A DNA stretch of 64,000 nt from contig NZ_CP019436.1 in assembly GCF_002201895.1 (NCBI RefSeq), positions 791,619 through 855,618 of the forward strand, given 5' to 3'. Of this stretch, positions 8,686 to 17,451 are shown piece by piece. Made by a program: the position numbers and the translations under genes. Under the pieces are notes generated by a model, which was not told the DNA's origin, made no database searches, and saw only the letters and a list, made by a program, of their open reading frames with translations. The stretch's first letter is position 1. Each line of letters starts with the position of its first letter. This DNA comes from Methanopyrus sp. SNP6. GTDB taxonomy: Archaea; JAADCQ01; Methanopyri; Methanopyrales; Methanopyraceae.

Positions 8686-9017
8686 GTCACCTTCCTGAGC
8701 GAGGAGTAGATACCGTAAGTGAGGTCGACGACACCGAGTGCGGCGATAGTCTCGCTCTTATCCTTGATAGGAACCACTACAACCGGTGTTCCTTCGTAGG
8801 GTCCCGATTCCGGCACCTTTCTGATCACCTCACCTTTCTCGAGCACCTCCTCCAGGATCGGGCCCGTGTACTCGTCGTCGATCACCTCGCCATCCTCTAT
8901 TCTTACCCCGGGATTGTCCCGGGTTCGCATTGTCACGGGCAGACGATTGACCAACTCATGGACCGCCATTGCGAGCGGTAATATATCTTCGGCTGTCGAG
9001 TCGGGTCTGATTCTCAT
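8667..9017 (-). CDS. DUF2111 family protein
   Basis: A 116-residue protein matching the archaeal DUF2111 family, found mainly in methanogens. The conserved segment LAMAVHELVNRLPVTMRTR, then NPGVRIEDGEVIDDEYTGP, is intact. No catalytic motif is evident and no role is known. It starts with ATG and reads away from a decayed DUF1847 gene. Confidence 0.75.
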   Translation of the reverse strand: MRIRPDSTAEDILPLAMAVHELVNRLPVTMRTRDNPGVRIEDGEVIDDEYTGPILEEVLEKGEVIRKVPESGPYEGTPVVVVPIKDKSETIAALGVVDLTYGIYSSLRKVTQRPVR

Positions 9018-9102
9018 AGCGACCTCCCCGTTTCTTCAAATGGAGAGGATACTTTAACGGGGTTCTCATCTGGACGTTCGGTGGGGATCACTTGATGCTG
9101 AA

Positions 9103-9537
9103 GTACCCTCATTCACCCGGAGATGTGATCGCTGCGAGTTCGCCGACGAAGATCGGGTAGAGCGGACTGTGGAGTCGTACCACGGGATGAACCGTTGGAT
9201 ACATGGAATGGACGGGTCGAGGAGACGGGACTATACGAGCGGATGGGTTGGAAGAGCGTCGGAGTGGCGTTCTGCGTGGGATTAGCCGAAGAGGTCGAGG
9301 TCACATTATGCGAGTTCCTGAGGGCTTGGAGGTGTAGCCCCATCTATGGTTCGGAGGGGGGTATCGAAGTCGAAACTGTACCTGCCGGAGCTGAAACCGA
9401 GACAGGACCTCATCGGGTTATTCGTGGGTCACGACATCATCTTCATCGAGGGGTCTGAGGCTCCCGTGACCGTCGCGGGTGAAGGATCGAAGACTGGCCT
9501 ACTGCCCGGCCTTAGCCCCGACAAACCGGTGTTGTAG
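9103..9537 (+). pseudogene. decayed DUF1847 (metal-binding) gene
   Basis: Three fragments in three frames line up with one DUF1847 protein. About 9118-9190 reads RCDRCEFADEDRVERTVES. About 9195-9350 reads GRVEETGLYERMGWKSVGVAFCVG followed by LAEEVEVTLCEFL. About 9346-9537 reads QDLIGLFVGHDIIFIEGSEA followed by PVTV. DUF1847 proteins are 160-200 residues with many cysteines. Here at least two frameshifts are needed, and several expected cysteines (for example in the GLCVGHD motif, here GLFVGHD) are lost. No intact start was found. It fills the gap between the DUF2111 gene and hdrB. Confidence 0.7.
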
Positions 9538-9564
9538 GAGAAAACTCGGATTGGAGTGAAAAAA

Positions 9565-10482
9565 TCAGGCGAGGCCGAGCTTCTCTAGTATGGGTGTGCA
9601 GTCGATCTCGTGCGTTTCGAGGGCGAGCTCCTCAGGGTCCATTCCGAACGCCAGACCGGCCAACTGGCAGTAGTGGAACACCGGCAGCTTCTTCGGCGGA
9701 AGTTTCTCAAAGTGTTCTTTCATCTCGATCTGTCCACGGTCGAACTGCAGGTGGCAGAACGGACACACGTTGGTAGTGCAGTCGGCACCGGCCTCGAGCA
9801 TGTTGAAAATCTTCTCGCGGGTGAAATGCAGTGACATCTTGAGTTCCCTGGACCTGACACCACCTCCCGCACCGCAGCACATGATCTTGTCCTTGTAGTC
9901 TACGGACTCCGCACCTAGGGCCTCGACGAGCTCATCGAGTGTCCTCGGATCCTCGACCGAACCCGGGAACTCGGTCACCTCAGACGGCTTCAGCAGGTGG
10001 CAACCGTAGTGAACGGCTACCTTCAGCGGCTCACCGTCGGTCTTTTTGAGCGGCCTCTCGACTTTCTTCTCGATCTTCTTGACACCCACCTCCTCGTAAA
10101 GGAAGGTGTTCACGTGGTAGATCTTGATTTTACCCTTGTACTCCCTGTCGATCTCGGCGAGCTTTTCGTTCACGAACTCGCGCAGCTCCGGATTCTCCTG
10201 CAACAGGTGGTTGGCCTCGTTCAGAGATCCGAAGCAACCGTTGCAGACTGTCAGAATGTCGTATCCTTTCTCCTCGGCTATCGACAGGTTGCGAGCTGCT
10301 ATCGTGACCCATGTCTTAAGATCGAAGGACCCGAACACTCCGGGCGCCGGGCAACAGGAGGCTCCGTCCATGTCGACGAGTTCGTATCCCAGTTCCTCGA
10401 GGACTAGACGCGTGGCCTTCTCGACGCCCGGATACCTGTTCGGCATGATACAACCCAGGAAGAAGCAGAGCTTTTTGGCCAA
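9565..10482 (-). CDS. hdrB: CoB-CoM heterodisulfide reductase subunit B
   Basis: The catalytic subunit that reduces the CoM-S-S-CoB heterodisulfide at two non-cubane [4Fe-4S] clusters. Both CCG domains are visible: CCPAPGVFGSFD plus VCNGCFGS in the N half, and CCGAGGGVRSRE plus TNVCPFCHLQFD in the C half. It starts with TTG at 10482, 12 bases after hdrC, in the usual hdrCB order. hdrA is not in the window; it is commonly separate in hydrogenotrophic methanogens. Confidence 0.96.
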   Translation of the reverse strand: MAKKLCFFLGCIMPNRYPGVEKATRLVLEELGYELVDMDGASCCPAPGVFGSFDLKTWVTIAARNLSIAEEKGYDILTVCNGCFGSLNEANHLLQENPELREFVNEKLAEIDREYKGKIKIYHVNTFLYEEVGVKKIEKKVERPLKKTDGEPLKVAVHYGCHLLKPSEVTEFPGSVEDPRTLDELVEALGAESVDYKDKIMCCGAGGGVRSRELKMSLHFTREKIFNMLEAGADCTTNVCPFCHLQFDRGQIEMKEHFEKLPPKKLPVFHYCQLAGLAFGMDPEELALETHEIDCTPILEKLGLA

Positions 10483-10494
10483 TGGTCAACCCCC

Positions 10495-11073
10495 TTAGTC
10501 GACCAGGTCACCCTCTTCCCAATCGTACCCGATCAGTTTGTCGAATTCATTGATCTTGACCAGCTTCTGGACCTCTTCTAGGGCTTCCTCATACCGATGT
10601 GTTGTCGGCGGTACCTCGTCCAAGCCGATGTTCTTCCTTACCTCGCGGATCTCATCGTTGATCGGCACGGCGTGTCCGGTCTTTATCACGAACATAGCCA
10701 CCATCCTGTGAGCCTTAGCCATATGCCCCTCCTTGGCCGCGAGGTTCCGGGCGGCCTTGACGGCGTCTACGATCTTCACGCCACGTGGGCACCGTTCGTA
10801 GCACGTGTAGCACGTGGTGCACATCCACAGCTCGTCGCTCTTGATTACTTCATCGACTAGTCCTAACTGGAGTTTCCGCATGATCAGTCGGGTGCGGTAG
10901 GAGGTTCGTCGCCCGCTGGGGCACGAGCCGGTGCACGTACCGCACTGGTAGCACGCCTGGACCGACAGTACCTCTTCCTCCTCGAACACCGGCTCGACGA
11001 GCTCGCTCAGTTCTTCCAGGAAGTCCGGGTTGAGGTCTTCCTCCCGGATGACGGTGTCCCGTGGCTCGACCAA
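10495..11073 (-). CDS. hdrC: CoB-CoM heterodisulfide reductase subunit C
   Basis: A ferredoxin-like subunit carrying two [4Fe-4S] clusters. CYQCGTCTGSCPSG and CTTCYTCYERCPRGVKIVD supply eight cluster cysteines. It passes electrons between HdrA and HdrB in the bifurcating Hdr/Mvh complex. At 192 residues it is complete. The TTG start sits about 100 bases from a divergent regulator gene. The complex also needs VhuD, encoded at the other end of this window. Confidence 0.96.
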   Translation of the reverse strand: MVEPRDTVIREEDLNPDFLEELSELVEPVFEEEEVLSVQACYQCGTCTGSCPSGRRTSYRTRLIMRKLQLGLVDEVIKSDELWMCTTCYTCYERCPRGVKIVDAVKAARNLAAKEGHMAKAHRMVAMFVIKTGHAVPINDEIREVRKNIGLDEVPPTTHRYEEALEEVQKLVKINEFDKLIGYDWEEGDLVD

Positions 11074-11173
11074 CGTGCGGCCCTAGACGATTCCACCCAG
11101 AAGAACCTTTTTACGATACCCACCAGGCACCGCGTGTAGGTACGCTCAACGTCAACCTGCGGGGAACGGCTCC

Positions 11174-11932
11174 GTGAGGTTAAACGTCGACGTGGCGATC
11201 AGGGTGAACGGGATACTCTTAACCCCCGAAGAGCTCGAGTTGCTGCTCAAGTTGTCGGAACACGGATCAATGTCCAAAGTGGCGGAAGAGAAGGGTGTGA
11301 CACGGTCCGCGGTACATAAAAGGATTAGGAATCTCGAGGAACGTCTCGGGTGCCGACTGGTTGAATCGAGCCCTCTCGGATCTTATCTCACGGAGCACGG
11401 ACGCAGGATAGTGATCAAGTACGTGAACGCCAAGGCTAGACTCTCGAGGACGGAAACTACAGTGGCATGTTCTGAGACCGTGATAGAAGACGTCCTAGCC
11501 GCTCTAGGTAGGGAACACGATGTCGACGTTATCGTGCCGCCCCACGAGAAAATGAGTCGTGTGGAGGCGGACGTGGTGGTCCCAGACGATCCGGTGATAG
11601 TCTTTGACCGCTCTGATGAGGCCGTCGGCGAACCGGTCGTCGTCAGACGAACGCGGCTGGTACGGGTCGGTGACGGAAGTGGGTTCGTCGAGGTACCTGG
11701 GAGCGCACAGCGGATATACCTTACAGATCTCCGCAACAGGGAGGAGGTAAGACCGAAAATGCGCGTAGGCTATTACGCTTCGGCCCTCGAGGCTGTTCGA
11801 AACGGAGGAATGTGGACCGTGGTACCCGAAGAGCTGGCGCCTGAAGGAGACGATCCCGGTCCTCACTACACCGTGATGGCGTTACCACTCACCCGAGAAG
11901 GGGAGGACCTCCTCGATGCTTTGGAAAGCTAG
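11174..11932 (+). CDS. LysR/ModE-type winged-helix transcriptional regulator
   Basis: The N-terminal HTH (LLLKLSEHGSMSKVAEEKGV, then TRSAVHKRIRNLEERLGCRL) is typical of LysR/ModE DNA-binding domains. The C-terminal half (about 100-250) has a short ligand-binding-like region with SALEAVRNGGMWTVVPEEL, but no molybdate-binding Mop motif was seen. It is divergent from hdrC, so it could control hdrCB; that is inference from position only. Confidence 0.75.
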   Translation: MRLNVDVAIRVNGILLTPEELELLLKLSEHGSMSKVAEEKGVTRSAVHKRIRNLEERLGCRLVESSPLGSYLTEHGRRIVIKYVNAKARLSRTETTVACSETVIEDVLAALGREHDVDVIVPPHEKMSRVEADVVVPDDPVIVFDRSDEAVGEPVVVRRTRLVRVGDGSGFVEVPGSAQRIYLTDLRNREEVRPKMRVGYYASALEAVRNGGMWTVVPEELAPEGDDPGPHYTVMALPLTREGEDLLDALES

Positions 11933-12254
11933 CCTAGTAGGTTTAGTGGCAGTGTATGCGATTTTGGCAACCGCAGGATGTCAGGAAATGAAAGCACCGC
12001 CGATCGACCAGCCGCAAGGGCCGCAGAAGGTACCTGAAGTAGGAGGTCAACCGGGACCGGGGCCATCCGGTCCCGGTCCAGGTGCTCCCGGAACAACACG
12101 AACTCAACAGTCCTACTGGCAGACGTTCACGAACCCTATGTACTCCGTACAGTGGGCCACATCGGAGATACCGTGGTTCCCCATAGGACTGATAGCAGCG
12201 ATCGTGGTGGGGTATTACGTGGGGTACCGGAAGGGGCCGTCGCCGTGGGAATAG
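11916..12254 (+). CDS. small proline/glycine-rich membrane-anchored lipoprotein-like protein
   Basis: A 112-residue protein with an N-terminal hydrophobic segment ending in ATAGC (lipobox-like). A Gly/Pro-rich linker (about residues 35-65, GPGPSGPGPGAPG) follows, then a C-terminal membrane helix (FPIGLIAAIVVGYYVGY) and a basic end. It overlaps the regulator gene by 17 bases and so is probably cotranscribed. Two anchors around a flexible linker suggest an extracytoplasmic loop. No family was recognised. Confidence 0.6.
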   Translation: MLWKASLVGLVAVYAILATAGCQEMKAPPIDQPQGPQKVPEVGGQPGPGPSGPGPGAPGTTRTQQSYWQTFTNPMYSVQWATSEIPWFPIGLIAAIVVGYYVGYRKGPSPWE

Positions 12255-12261
12255 CCGGAAG

Positions 12262-12969
12262 TTACGGTATTTCGGTGATTGAATTACCTACTACGAGAAA
12301 CGCCATCGGAGACATTGCCGCCACTAGGCACTCATCAGGGACTTCCGCGTAAGTGCGCGAACCGTTGCACCCGAGTGTGAAGTTAACTCCACCTTCCTTC
12401 ACGATCTTGCCCACCGCGTCGCCGCACAGGGACTGGATACCGGAGAAGTTGGAGTGTACTCTCCCACCTTCTGGGTACAAGTACGCCTGAGTTATTTTCA
12501 TGGCCTCCTTAGGCCTACACACGACCAAGATGACGTCCGGAACTACTTCGACATCGATAGCCTTCTCGTACGTGATAGCATCGAACACTCCCTCCCCGTC
12601 GAAGACCTTCGGTACCCGATCGACCGTACGTTTGGAGGCCGAGAGTGTAGAGTGCTGCCCGAGTTTCTCGTGGTAGAACTTACCCGTCCTCACCGGGTCC
12701 GGGATGTCGTCGAGTCCTATAGCCGCAGATCCGCCCTTACAGGCCTGCTCCTCCGAAGTTGCGTAGATCTTGTCCATCTCACCGCGAGCTACCTCCATCA
12801 CGAACTCGCAGTGACGGCGGGCTTCATCTACCCGCTCGTAGCCGTTCGGGACATCCTCTTCACTGAGGTACAGCTTCATCACCACAGGATGCAGGTCTAA
12901 GTCCAGGGTCTTCATGAGTGACTCGGCAGCTTCGCGGATCCTCTCAGGTTCCTCGACGCACATGGACAT
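12262..12969 (-). CDS. DUF169 family protein
   Basis: A 235-residue protein with the conserved cysteine and glycine segments of DUF169 (CEFVMEVARG, EEQACKGGSAAIGL, SGIQSLCGDAVGK, GCNGSR). The cysteines suggest binding of a metal or cofactor, but no activity is established from sequence. ATG 12969 is chosen; a TTG at 12984 is an alternative. It is convergent with the lipoprotein-like gene. Confidence 0.7.
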   Translation of the reverse strand: MSMCVEEPERIREAAESLMKTLDLDLHPVVMKLYLSEEDVPNGYERVDEARRHCEFVMEVARGEMDKIYATSEEQACKGGSAAIGLDDIPDPVRTGKFYHEKLGQHSTLSASKRTVDRVPKVFDGEGVFDAITYEKAIDVEVVPDVILVVCRPKEAMKITQAYLYPEGGRVHSNFSGIQSLCGDAVGKIVKEGGVNFTLGCNGSRTYAEVPDECLVAAMSPMAFLVVGNSITEIP

Positions 12970-13023
12970 AAATTGTGTCCCCAATCGTTTGTTCTCGATC
13001 GCTCAGCTACCGGTCACTTACAT

Positions 13024-13032
13024 GTATTAAAA
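13024..13032 (+). promoter_or_regulatory. TATA-like box upstream of the TrmB-like regulator
   Basis: TATTAAAAG lies about 40 bases upstream of the TTG start of the next gene, in the intergenic gap after the divergent DUF169 gene. It is AT-rich against a GC-rich background. Confidence 0.4.
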
Positions 13033-13071
13033 GTTGCTGATATCGACACACTGGTGAATGGGGGTGGACTA

Positions 13072-13473
13072 TTGAGGCCTTTCTTGAGGCCCATCGTAGT
13101 AGAGCTAGTCCAGGGAACGGCAGAGCTCAAACCGGAACGCGTACTCTCGTGTGTTTTTGGAGTCAAGGAAGACGAAGCAGAGCTGTACTTAAAACTGCTC
13201 GAAAACTCGGAGGAAGCACCATTTACCGTCGAGGACGTAGCCGAGATCATCAACAGGAGCAGGAGCACGGCTCAGAAGATGTTACAAAGCCTCGTTCGGG
13301 TTGGGATGGTAGAGCGGGAGCGCGAGACGTTGCCCGGAGGCGGTAGACGTTATCTGTACCGTCCCGCACCATGGGAGAAAGTAAAAGAACTCGGACTCGG
13401 AAACCTCAGGATAGTCCATGAGGAGGTAGAGAAGTGGTTCCGGGAATTCACACCGCACCGAGGGGGAAGATGA
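13072..13473 (+). CDS. TrmB-like winged-helix transcriptional regulator
   Basis: A 133-residue protein with a winged-helix domain ([40 protein letters not shown]) and short basic ends, resembling single-domain TrmB/MarR-like archaeal regulators. TTG 13072 is used because GGGGGTGG precedes it by 4 bases. The next gene, a small zinc finger, starts one base after the stop. Confidence 0.7.
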   Translation: MRPFLRPIVVELVQGTAELKPERVLSCVFGVKEDEAELYLKLLENSEEAPFTVEDVAEIINRSRSTAQKMLQSLVRVGMVERERETLPGGGRRYLYRPAPWEKVKELGLGNLRIVHEEVEKWFREFTPHRGGR

Positions 13474-13474
13474 G

Positions 13475-13684
13475 ATGTCCGAGGAGAGGAGACCGTTCAA
13501 AGCCGAGAAAGTCGAGACTAGGGACGGAGAGATACTCCTCAGATGCCCACGCTGCGGTGCGTTGTTCCGCGACCAGAAGTCGTACTCTAGGCACGTGAAT
13601 AAGTCCCACCTGTACAAGAAGAACCGTCCGAAGCGGATACTCAAGAAAATGAAGCGTCGCGGGGACGCGTTAGTTCAGGACTGA
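13475..13684 (+). CDS. small C2H2-type zinc finger protein
   Basis: A 69-residue basic protein with [20 protein letters not shown], then SH. CxxC followed 12 residues later by HxxxxH forms a single C2H2 finger. The lysine/arginine-rich tail ([16 protein letters not shown]) suggests nucleic acid binding. It follows AGGGGGAAGATGAG and is probably cotranscribed with the TrmB-like gene. Confidence 0.7.
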   Translation: MSEERRPFKAEKVETRDGEILLRCPRCGALFRDQKSYSRHVNKSHLYKKNRPKRILKKMKRRGDALVQD

Positions 13685-13693
13685 TGCTAACCT

Positions 13694-13754
13694 GTGATGG
13701 GGAACAGGCTGAGCGCCGAGGCCTCAGGCCCGTGACGAGAGAACCCGGAGCCGA
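13694..13754 (+). ncRNA. possible C/D box-like element (weak)
   Basis: The intergenic sequence holds GTGATGG (13694-13700), then GTGACGA (13732-13738), a 12-nt segment and CCGA (13751-13754). The last three have the same spacing as the validated RNA at 34180-34228. No target was found in the 23S gene here, and the first half is irregular, so this is only a candidate. Confidence 0.22.
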
Positions 13755-13761
13755 CTACACG

Positions 13762-14214
13762 CTACACACGTAACTCACCGCGCTTCCACAGCTCGATCAC
13801 GCGCTTCACGATCTTTATGGTGCTGTCCAACGGACACCGTTCGTACTTCTCGATCCGACGAACCTCACAATCGACACCGACGCGTTCGGCCCAACGTTCG
13901 ACTTCCTTCTCATCGATGTCCTGATCGGGTCCTAGGACGACGACATCCGGTTTCACCGCCTTCAGGGTGATGGAGAAGTCCCGTGGATGGCCTAAGATCG
14001 CTCGATCAACGGGTTTCAGCGCCGAAACCATCCGTACACGCTGTTCCTCCGGCACGATCGGGGTTCTCTTCAGGCGTTGCACGGTTTCGTCTCGGGCGAC
14101 CACGACTACGAGTTCGCCGTCCTTTCCGGCTATTTTCCGGGCTTCCTCAAGGAACGCGGCGTGTCCTGGATGGAGGATATCGAACACACCTCCCGCAAGC
14201 ACACGCTTACCCAC
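13762..14214 (-). CDS. ribL: archaeal FAD synthetase
   Basis: A 150-residue nucleotidyltransferase with GGVFDILHPGHAAFLEEARK (the HxGH adenylyl-transfer motif) and the CTP:phosphocholine cytidylyltransferase-like fold, matching archaeal RibL, which makes FAD from FMN. It starts with ATG, 78 bases from mmp5, and is transcribed the opposite way. Confidence 0.88.
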   Translation of the reverse strand: MGKRVLAGGVFDILHPGHAAFLEEARKIAGKDGELVVVVARDETVQRLKRTPIVPEEQRVRMVSALKPVDRAILGHPRDFSITLKAVKPDVVVLGPDQDIDEKEVERWAERVGVDCEVRRIEKYERCPLDSTIKIVKRVIELWKRGELRV

Positions 14215-14292
14215 GTGAATGCTCCCCCGGGTGCGACCGAAGTTTGATTAACTCCGAACTGCCGGGTGTCCTGACGGCGCGGGGTGTTAGTA

Positions 14293-14730
14293 TTGGCCAG
14301 GGTGTTCATCCACCCTCCTAACAGTCTGATTCTCCACGATCTAGTCGAGAGGTTCGGGCACGAGCCGCTCTCACTACCGAAAGAGATAGGCAAGCGGGTA
14401 CGGGACCCAGAGATCGACTCACCTCCGATGAACGTGACCCCGCAGGACGCGAAACGTGGTCTAAAGTACGCGGCCGTGGAGGTACCTTCGGGTGTCAGAG
14501 GCAGGATGGCTCTGATCGGTCCACTTATAGAGAAGGCCGACGCCGCCATCGTAGTCACGGGCATCGAAGACATCTCCTTCGGCTGCTTAGGCTGCGATAG
14601 AACGAACGAGTTCGTGACGTACCTAGTTCGACGTCAGGGTATACCGGTGCTGGAGCTGGAGTACCCGAGATCGGAAGAGGAAGCGAAAGTGTTCGTCCGT
14701 GAGATTCGAGACTTCTTGGAGTCGTTATAG
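14293..14730 (+). CDS. mmp5: methanogenesis marker protein 5
   Basis: A protein of about 145 residues starting [20 protein letters not shown]. It has [18 protein letters not shown] near the end and matches methanogenesis marker 5, which occurs only in methanogens and relatives. The C-x-x-C may bind a metal or cluster. TTG 14293 is chosen, after GGGGTG; GTG 14284 is possible. First gene of mmp5-mmp15-mmp17-nifB-mmp7. Confidence 0.82.
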   Translation: MARVFIHPPNSLILHDLVERFGHEPLSLPKEIGKRVRDPEIDSPPMNVTPQDAKRGLKYAAVEVPSGVRGRMALIGPLIEKADAAIVVTGIEDISFGCLGCDRTNEFVTYLVRRQGIPVLELEYPRSEEEAKVFVREIRDFLESL

Positions 14731-14743
14731 GGGTGACCCCCGT

Positions 14744-15967
14744 TTGGCAGTCCATATCGCTCAACTCTCGTGCGGCACGGAGTACAGTGGTGTTCAACCC
14801 GAGATAGAGCGCGCTGCCGAACGGGTCGGAGCCGAGATCGTACTCCCCGAGGTAGACATCGATATCGTAGAGGAAGCTTGCGAGGAGGTAGGGTACACCC
14901 CGAAGAGCGCGAACTTGAGGGTACTCCTTGCCCGTGCTTACGCGCTCGCGAACGGGTACGCGGAAGCCGACGCAGCCATTATCCTTACATGCTTCAGGTG
15001 TGCCGAAGGTGCCCTCGTGCGTAACGAGGCCCGACGGTACCTTCAGGAGAACACCGATCTCCCCGTCGTCACCTACTCGTTCACTGAAGACCTCGACGCT
15101 AGCGAGTTACTCACGCGTATGGAGGCACTAGTCACGATAGTGGAGCGGAAGGGGCTGCTAGCCCGGAAGAGGCAGGAGGGGCTCACCCTCGGTATCGACT
15201 CTGGTTCCACCACCACCAAAGCCGTGGTGATGGAAGACGACGAGGTGATCGGAACCGGATGGGTGCGGACAACGAAAGTGGTCGAATCCGCGGAAAAGGC
15301 CGTGGAAAGAGCGTTAGAAGAGGCAGGATACGAGCTCAATGACATCGAGGCGATAGGCGTGACCGGATACGGCAGGTACACCCTCGGCCGCCACTTCGAC
15401 GCCGACCTGGTGCAGGAGGAGCTCACTGTCAACTCTAAGGGAACGGTATACCTGGGTGATAAGCAGGAAGGTGGAGCGACCGTAATCGACGTTGGCGGGA
15501 TGGATAACAAGGCGATCACCGTTTGGGACGGAATTCCGGATAACTTCACGATGGGCGGAGTGTGCGCGGGAGCGTCAGGCCGCTTCCTCGAAGTAGCCGC
15601 GGACCGTATCGGCGTGGACCTGGACGAGTTCGGTAAGATCGCTCTGGATGGAAATCCAGAAGCCGTGCGACTGGACAGTTACTGCATCGTATTCGGGATC
15701 CAGGACTTGGTGACCGCGCTGGCCGAGGGTGCGGATCCCGAGGATGCCGCCGCTGCCGCATGTCGGAGTGTCGCAGAGCAGATCTACGAGCAGCAACTCC
15801 AAGAGATCGACATCCGAGAGCCGGTGTTCTTCGTAGGAGGAGCCTCGCTAGTCGAAGGCATGGTGAAGGCGTTAGAGGACGTGATCGGCGTCGAAGTAGT
15901 TGTGCCCGAGTATCCCCAGTACATCGGGGCCGTCGGTGCCGCTCTCCTGGCCTCCAACTACGTGTGA
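14744..15967 (+). CDS. mmp15: methanogenesis marker protein 15 (CoA-dehydratase activase-like ATPase)
   Basis: A two-part protein. Residues about 1-135 contain cysteines ([18 protein letters not shown]). Residues about 145-407 form an ASKHA ATPase like the activators of 2-hydroxyacyl-CoA dehydratase and benzoyl-CoA reductase ([52 protein letters not shown]). In activases the cysteine near [12 protein letters not shown] binds a bridging [4Fe-4S] cluster, consistent with ATP-driven low-potential electron transfer. TTG 14744 follows GGGGTGA. Confidence 0.88.
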   Translation: MAVHIAQLSCGTEYSGVQPEIERAAERVGAEIVLPEVDIDIVEEACEEVGYTPKSANLRVLLARAYALANGYAEADAAIILTCFRCAEGALVRNEARRYLQENTDLPVVTYSFTEDLDASELLTRMEALVTIVERKGLLARKRQEGLTLGIDSGSTTTKAVVMEDDEVIGTGWVRTTKVVESAEKAVERALEEAGYELNDIEAIGVTGYGRYTLGRHFDADLVQEELTVNSKGTVYLGDKQEGGATVIDVGGMDNKAITVWDGIPDNFTMGGVCAGASGRFLEVAADRIGVDLDEFGKIALDGNPEAVRLDSYCIVFGIQDLVTALAEGADPEDAAAAACRSVAEQIYEQQLQEIDIREPVFFVGGASLVEGMVKALEDVIGVEVVVPEYPQYIGAVGAALLASNYV

Positions 15968-15979
15968 GGGGATCTGGTT

Positions 15980-16606
15980 GTGTACGAACACATGGGAAAG
16001 AGGATCCTCGTAAGGGCGTCCGAAAAGGAAGCGGCCGAGCTGTATTACGATATCGCTAGGCACGCGGCCACCGATCTGGGACTGGCGAGGACGATCACCG
16101 CAGCCGTGTTCCACCTAGACATCGAAGCCCCGCTCTACGCCGCCGCAGTGCGAACGCGTCCCATGCTCAGGCCGGTGACGCTGGGAAAGGTCTCGCACCT
16201 TGAACTCGACGATGAAGAGGGCACTCTCAAGGTATCTGTCGCGGTGGAGCGCTACTTCCCCGATGTGATCCGAACGTTGCAGGATGTATTCGGAGAGGAT
16301 CGGGTCCGGCACGAAGAGCGCCTCAAAATCACGGTCGAGCCACCCGAGGGGATGAGTTCAGAACATCTCGAAAAACTCGAAGAGCTCGTCGTCCACGATC
16401 CTCGGAAGAAGCTCGCCCATAGAGTGTACGACCTCATCGAACGGGTGAGACCGGAAGGGTTCCGAGTGGCCCGATACGCGCGCTTCGATCGGGACTTTCT
16501 ATACCTGGCCAGTGAAGGCGTGCTCAAGGACGAGTGGACCGACTTACTTTTCGAGCTGCCGGGGGATCTAGATCGTGTCGGAGAGCGCCGGGGGCCGAGT
16601 GAGTGA
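15980..16606 (+). CDS. mmp17: methanogenesis marker protein 17
   Basis: A 208-residue protein matching methanogenesis marker 17. It has an N-terminal alpha/beta region (EAAELYYDIARHAATDLGLA) and a second, ferredoxin-like half (PDVIRTLQDVFGEDRVRHEE). Mmp17 is one of the proteins reported in the ATP-dependent methyl-coenzyme M reductase activation complex with McrC, Mmp7 and AtwA. Its end overlaps the start of nifB by 4 bases (GTGA). Confidence 0.85.
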   Translation: MYEHMGKRILVRASEKEAAELYYDIARHAATDLGLARTITAAVFHLDIEAPLYAAAVRTRPMLRPVTLGKVSHLELDDEEGTLKVSVAVERYFPDVIRTLQDVFGEDRVRHEERLKITVEPPEGMSSEHLEKLEELVVHDPRKKLAHRVYDLIERVRPEGFRVARYARFDRDFLYLASEGVLKDEWTDLLFELPGDLDRVGERRGPSE

Positions 16607-17451
16607 GAGGATCGTGTCCGAACGACCACCCGTGTTACGTCGGTGAGCACGGGAAATTCGTTAAGGTGCACCTACCCGTGGGCGGACGGTGTAACATCCA
16701 CTGCCGTTTCTGCGAATCCGGACTCGAGCACGAGGGAGTACGGGTGGATTATCCTGGGCGTACCGTCCGCACGATCACCGGAGGTGAGGCCAAGACGGTC
16801 CTCGAGAGGGTAAAAGAGCGCTGCGGACGCGTCGACGTCGTCGGGATCGCCGGACCCGGTGACCCACTGGCGAACTGGGAGGACGTGAAGGAGACCTTCG
16901 ATATCGTCGCCGAAACAGTACCGGAGGCAAAACGCTGCCTGTCCACCAACGGCGTGTGGCTACCCGGGCTGATCGATGAGGTGACGGAGCTCGTGCACTC
17001 GGTAACGATAACCATCAACGCGCTGGATCCTGAAGCCGCAGCCGAGATCTACGATCGGGCACTGACACCCGAGGGCGAGGTGCTGACCGGTAAGGAAGCC
17101 GCCCGATGGATCGTCGACAGGCAGAAAGAAGCCATGGACGCGCTGGAGAAGGAGCGCTACATACTCAAGAAGGTCAACTTCGTGCTCGTCCCCGGTGTGA
17201 ACGAGGATGAGGTCGAACGTGTCGCGAAGCGCGCCGCCGACGCAGGGTTTCACGCCATGAACGTAATCCCTCTCATCCCAGGCGGCGATATGAAGGATCA
17301 CCGACCGCCGACGTGCCGGGAACTCTCGAAGGCACGGGACCTGGCTGAGGAACACATCACCGTGATGCGCCGATGTATGCAGTGTCGCGCCGACGTGATC
17401 CACTGCCGCGGCAGACCTCGGCTGATCTGGGAGATGCTAGAAGAGGAATGA
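16603..17451 (+). CDS. nifB: NifB-type radical SAM protein (Fe-S cofactor precursor synthase)
   Basis: A 282-residue stand-alone NifB. CNIHCRFC is the radical SAM CX3CX2C cluster site. It is preceded by CPNDHPCYVGEHGKFVKVHL (extra Cys/His ligands expected of NifB) and followed by the C-terminal CMQCRADVIHC that binds a second cluster. NifB makes NifB-co, the [8Fe-9S-C] precursor of nitrogenase cofactors. Here it overlaps mmp17 and mmp7 at both ends, and no nif structural genes are present. That points to a role in methanogenesis, namely supplying the complex clusters reported in the MCR activation complex. It lacks the extra domains of bacterial NifB. Confidence 0.88.
   Translation: MRGSCPNDHPCYVGEHGKFVKVHLPVGGRCNIHCRFCESGLEHEGVRVDYPGRTVRTITGGEAKTVLERVKERCGRVDVVGIAGPGDPLANWEDVKETFDIVAETVPEAKRCLSTNGVWLPGLIDEVTELVHSVTITINALDPEAAAEIYDRALTPEGEVLTGKEAARWIVDRQKEAMDALEKERYILKKVNFVLVPGVNEDEVERVAKRAADAGFHAMNVIPLIPGGDMKDHRPPTCRELSKARDLAEEHITVMRRCMQCRADVIHCRGRPRLIWEMLEEE

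Noticed and set aside
13694-13754. C/D box RNA before ribL as a firm call
   Set aside because: Box spacing is right for only one half and no rRNA target was found; kept only as a weak candidate.
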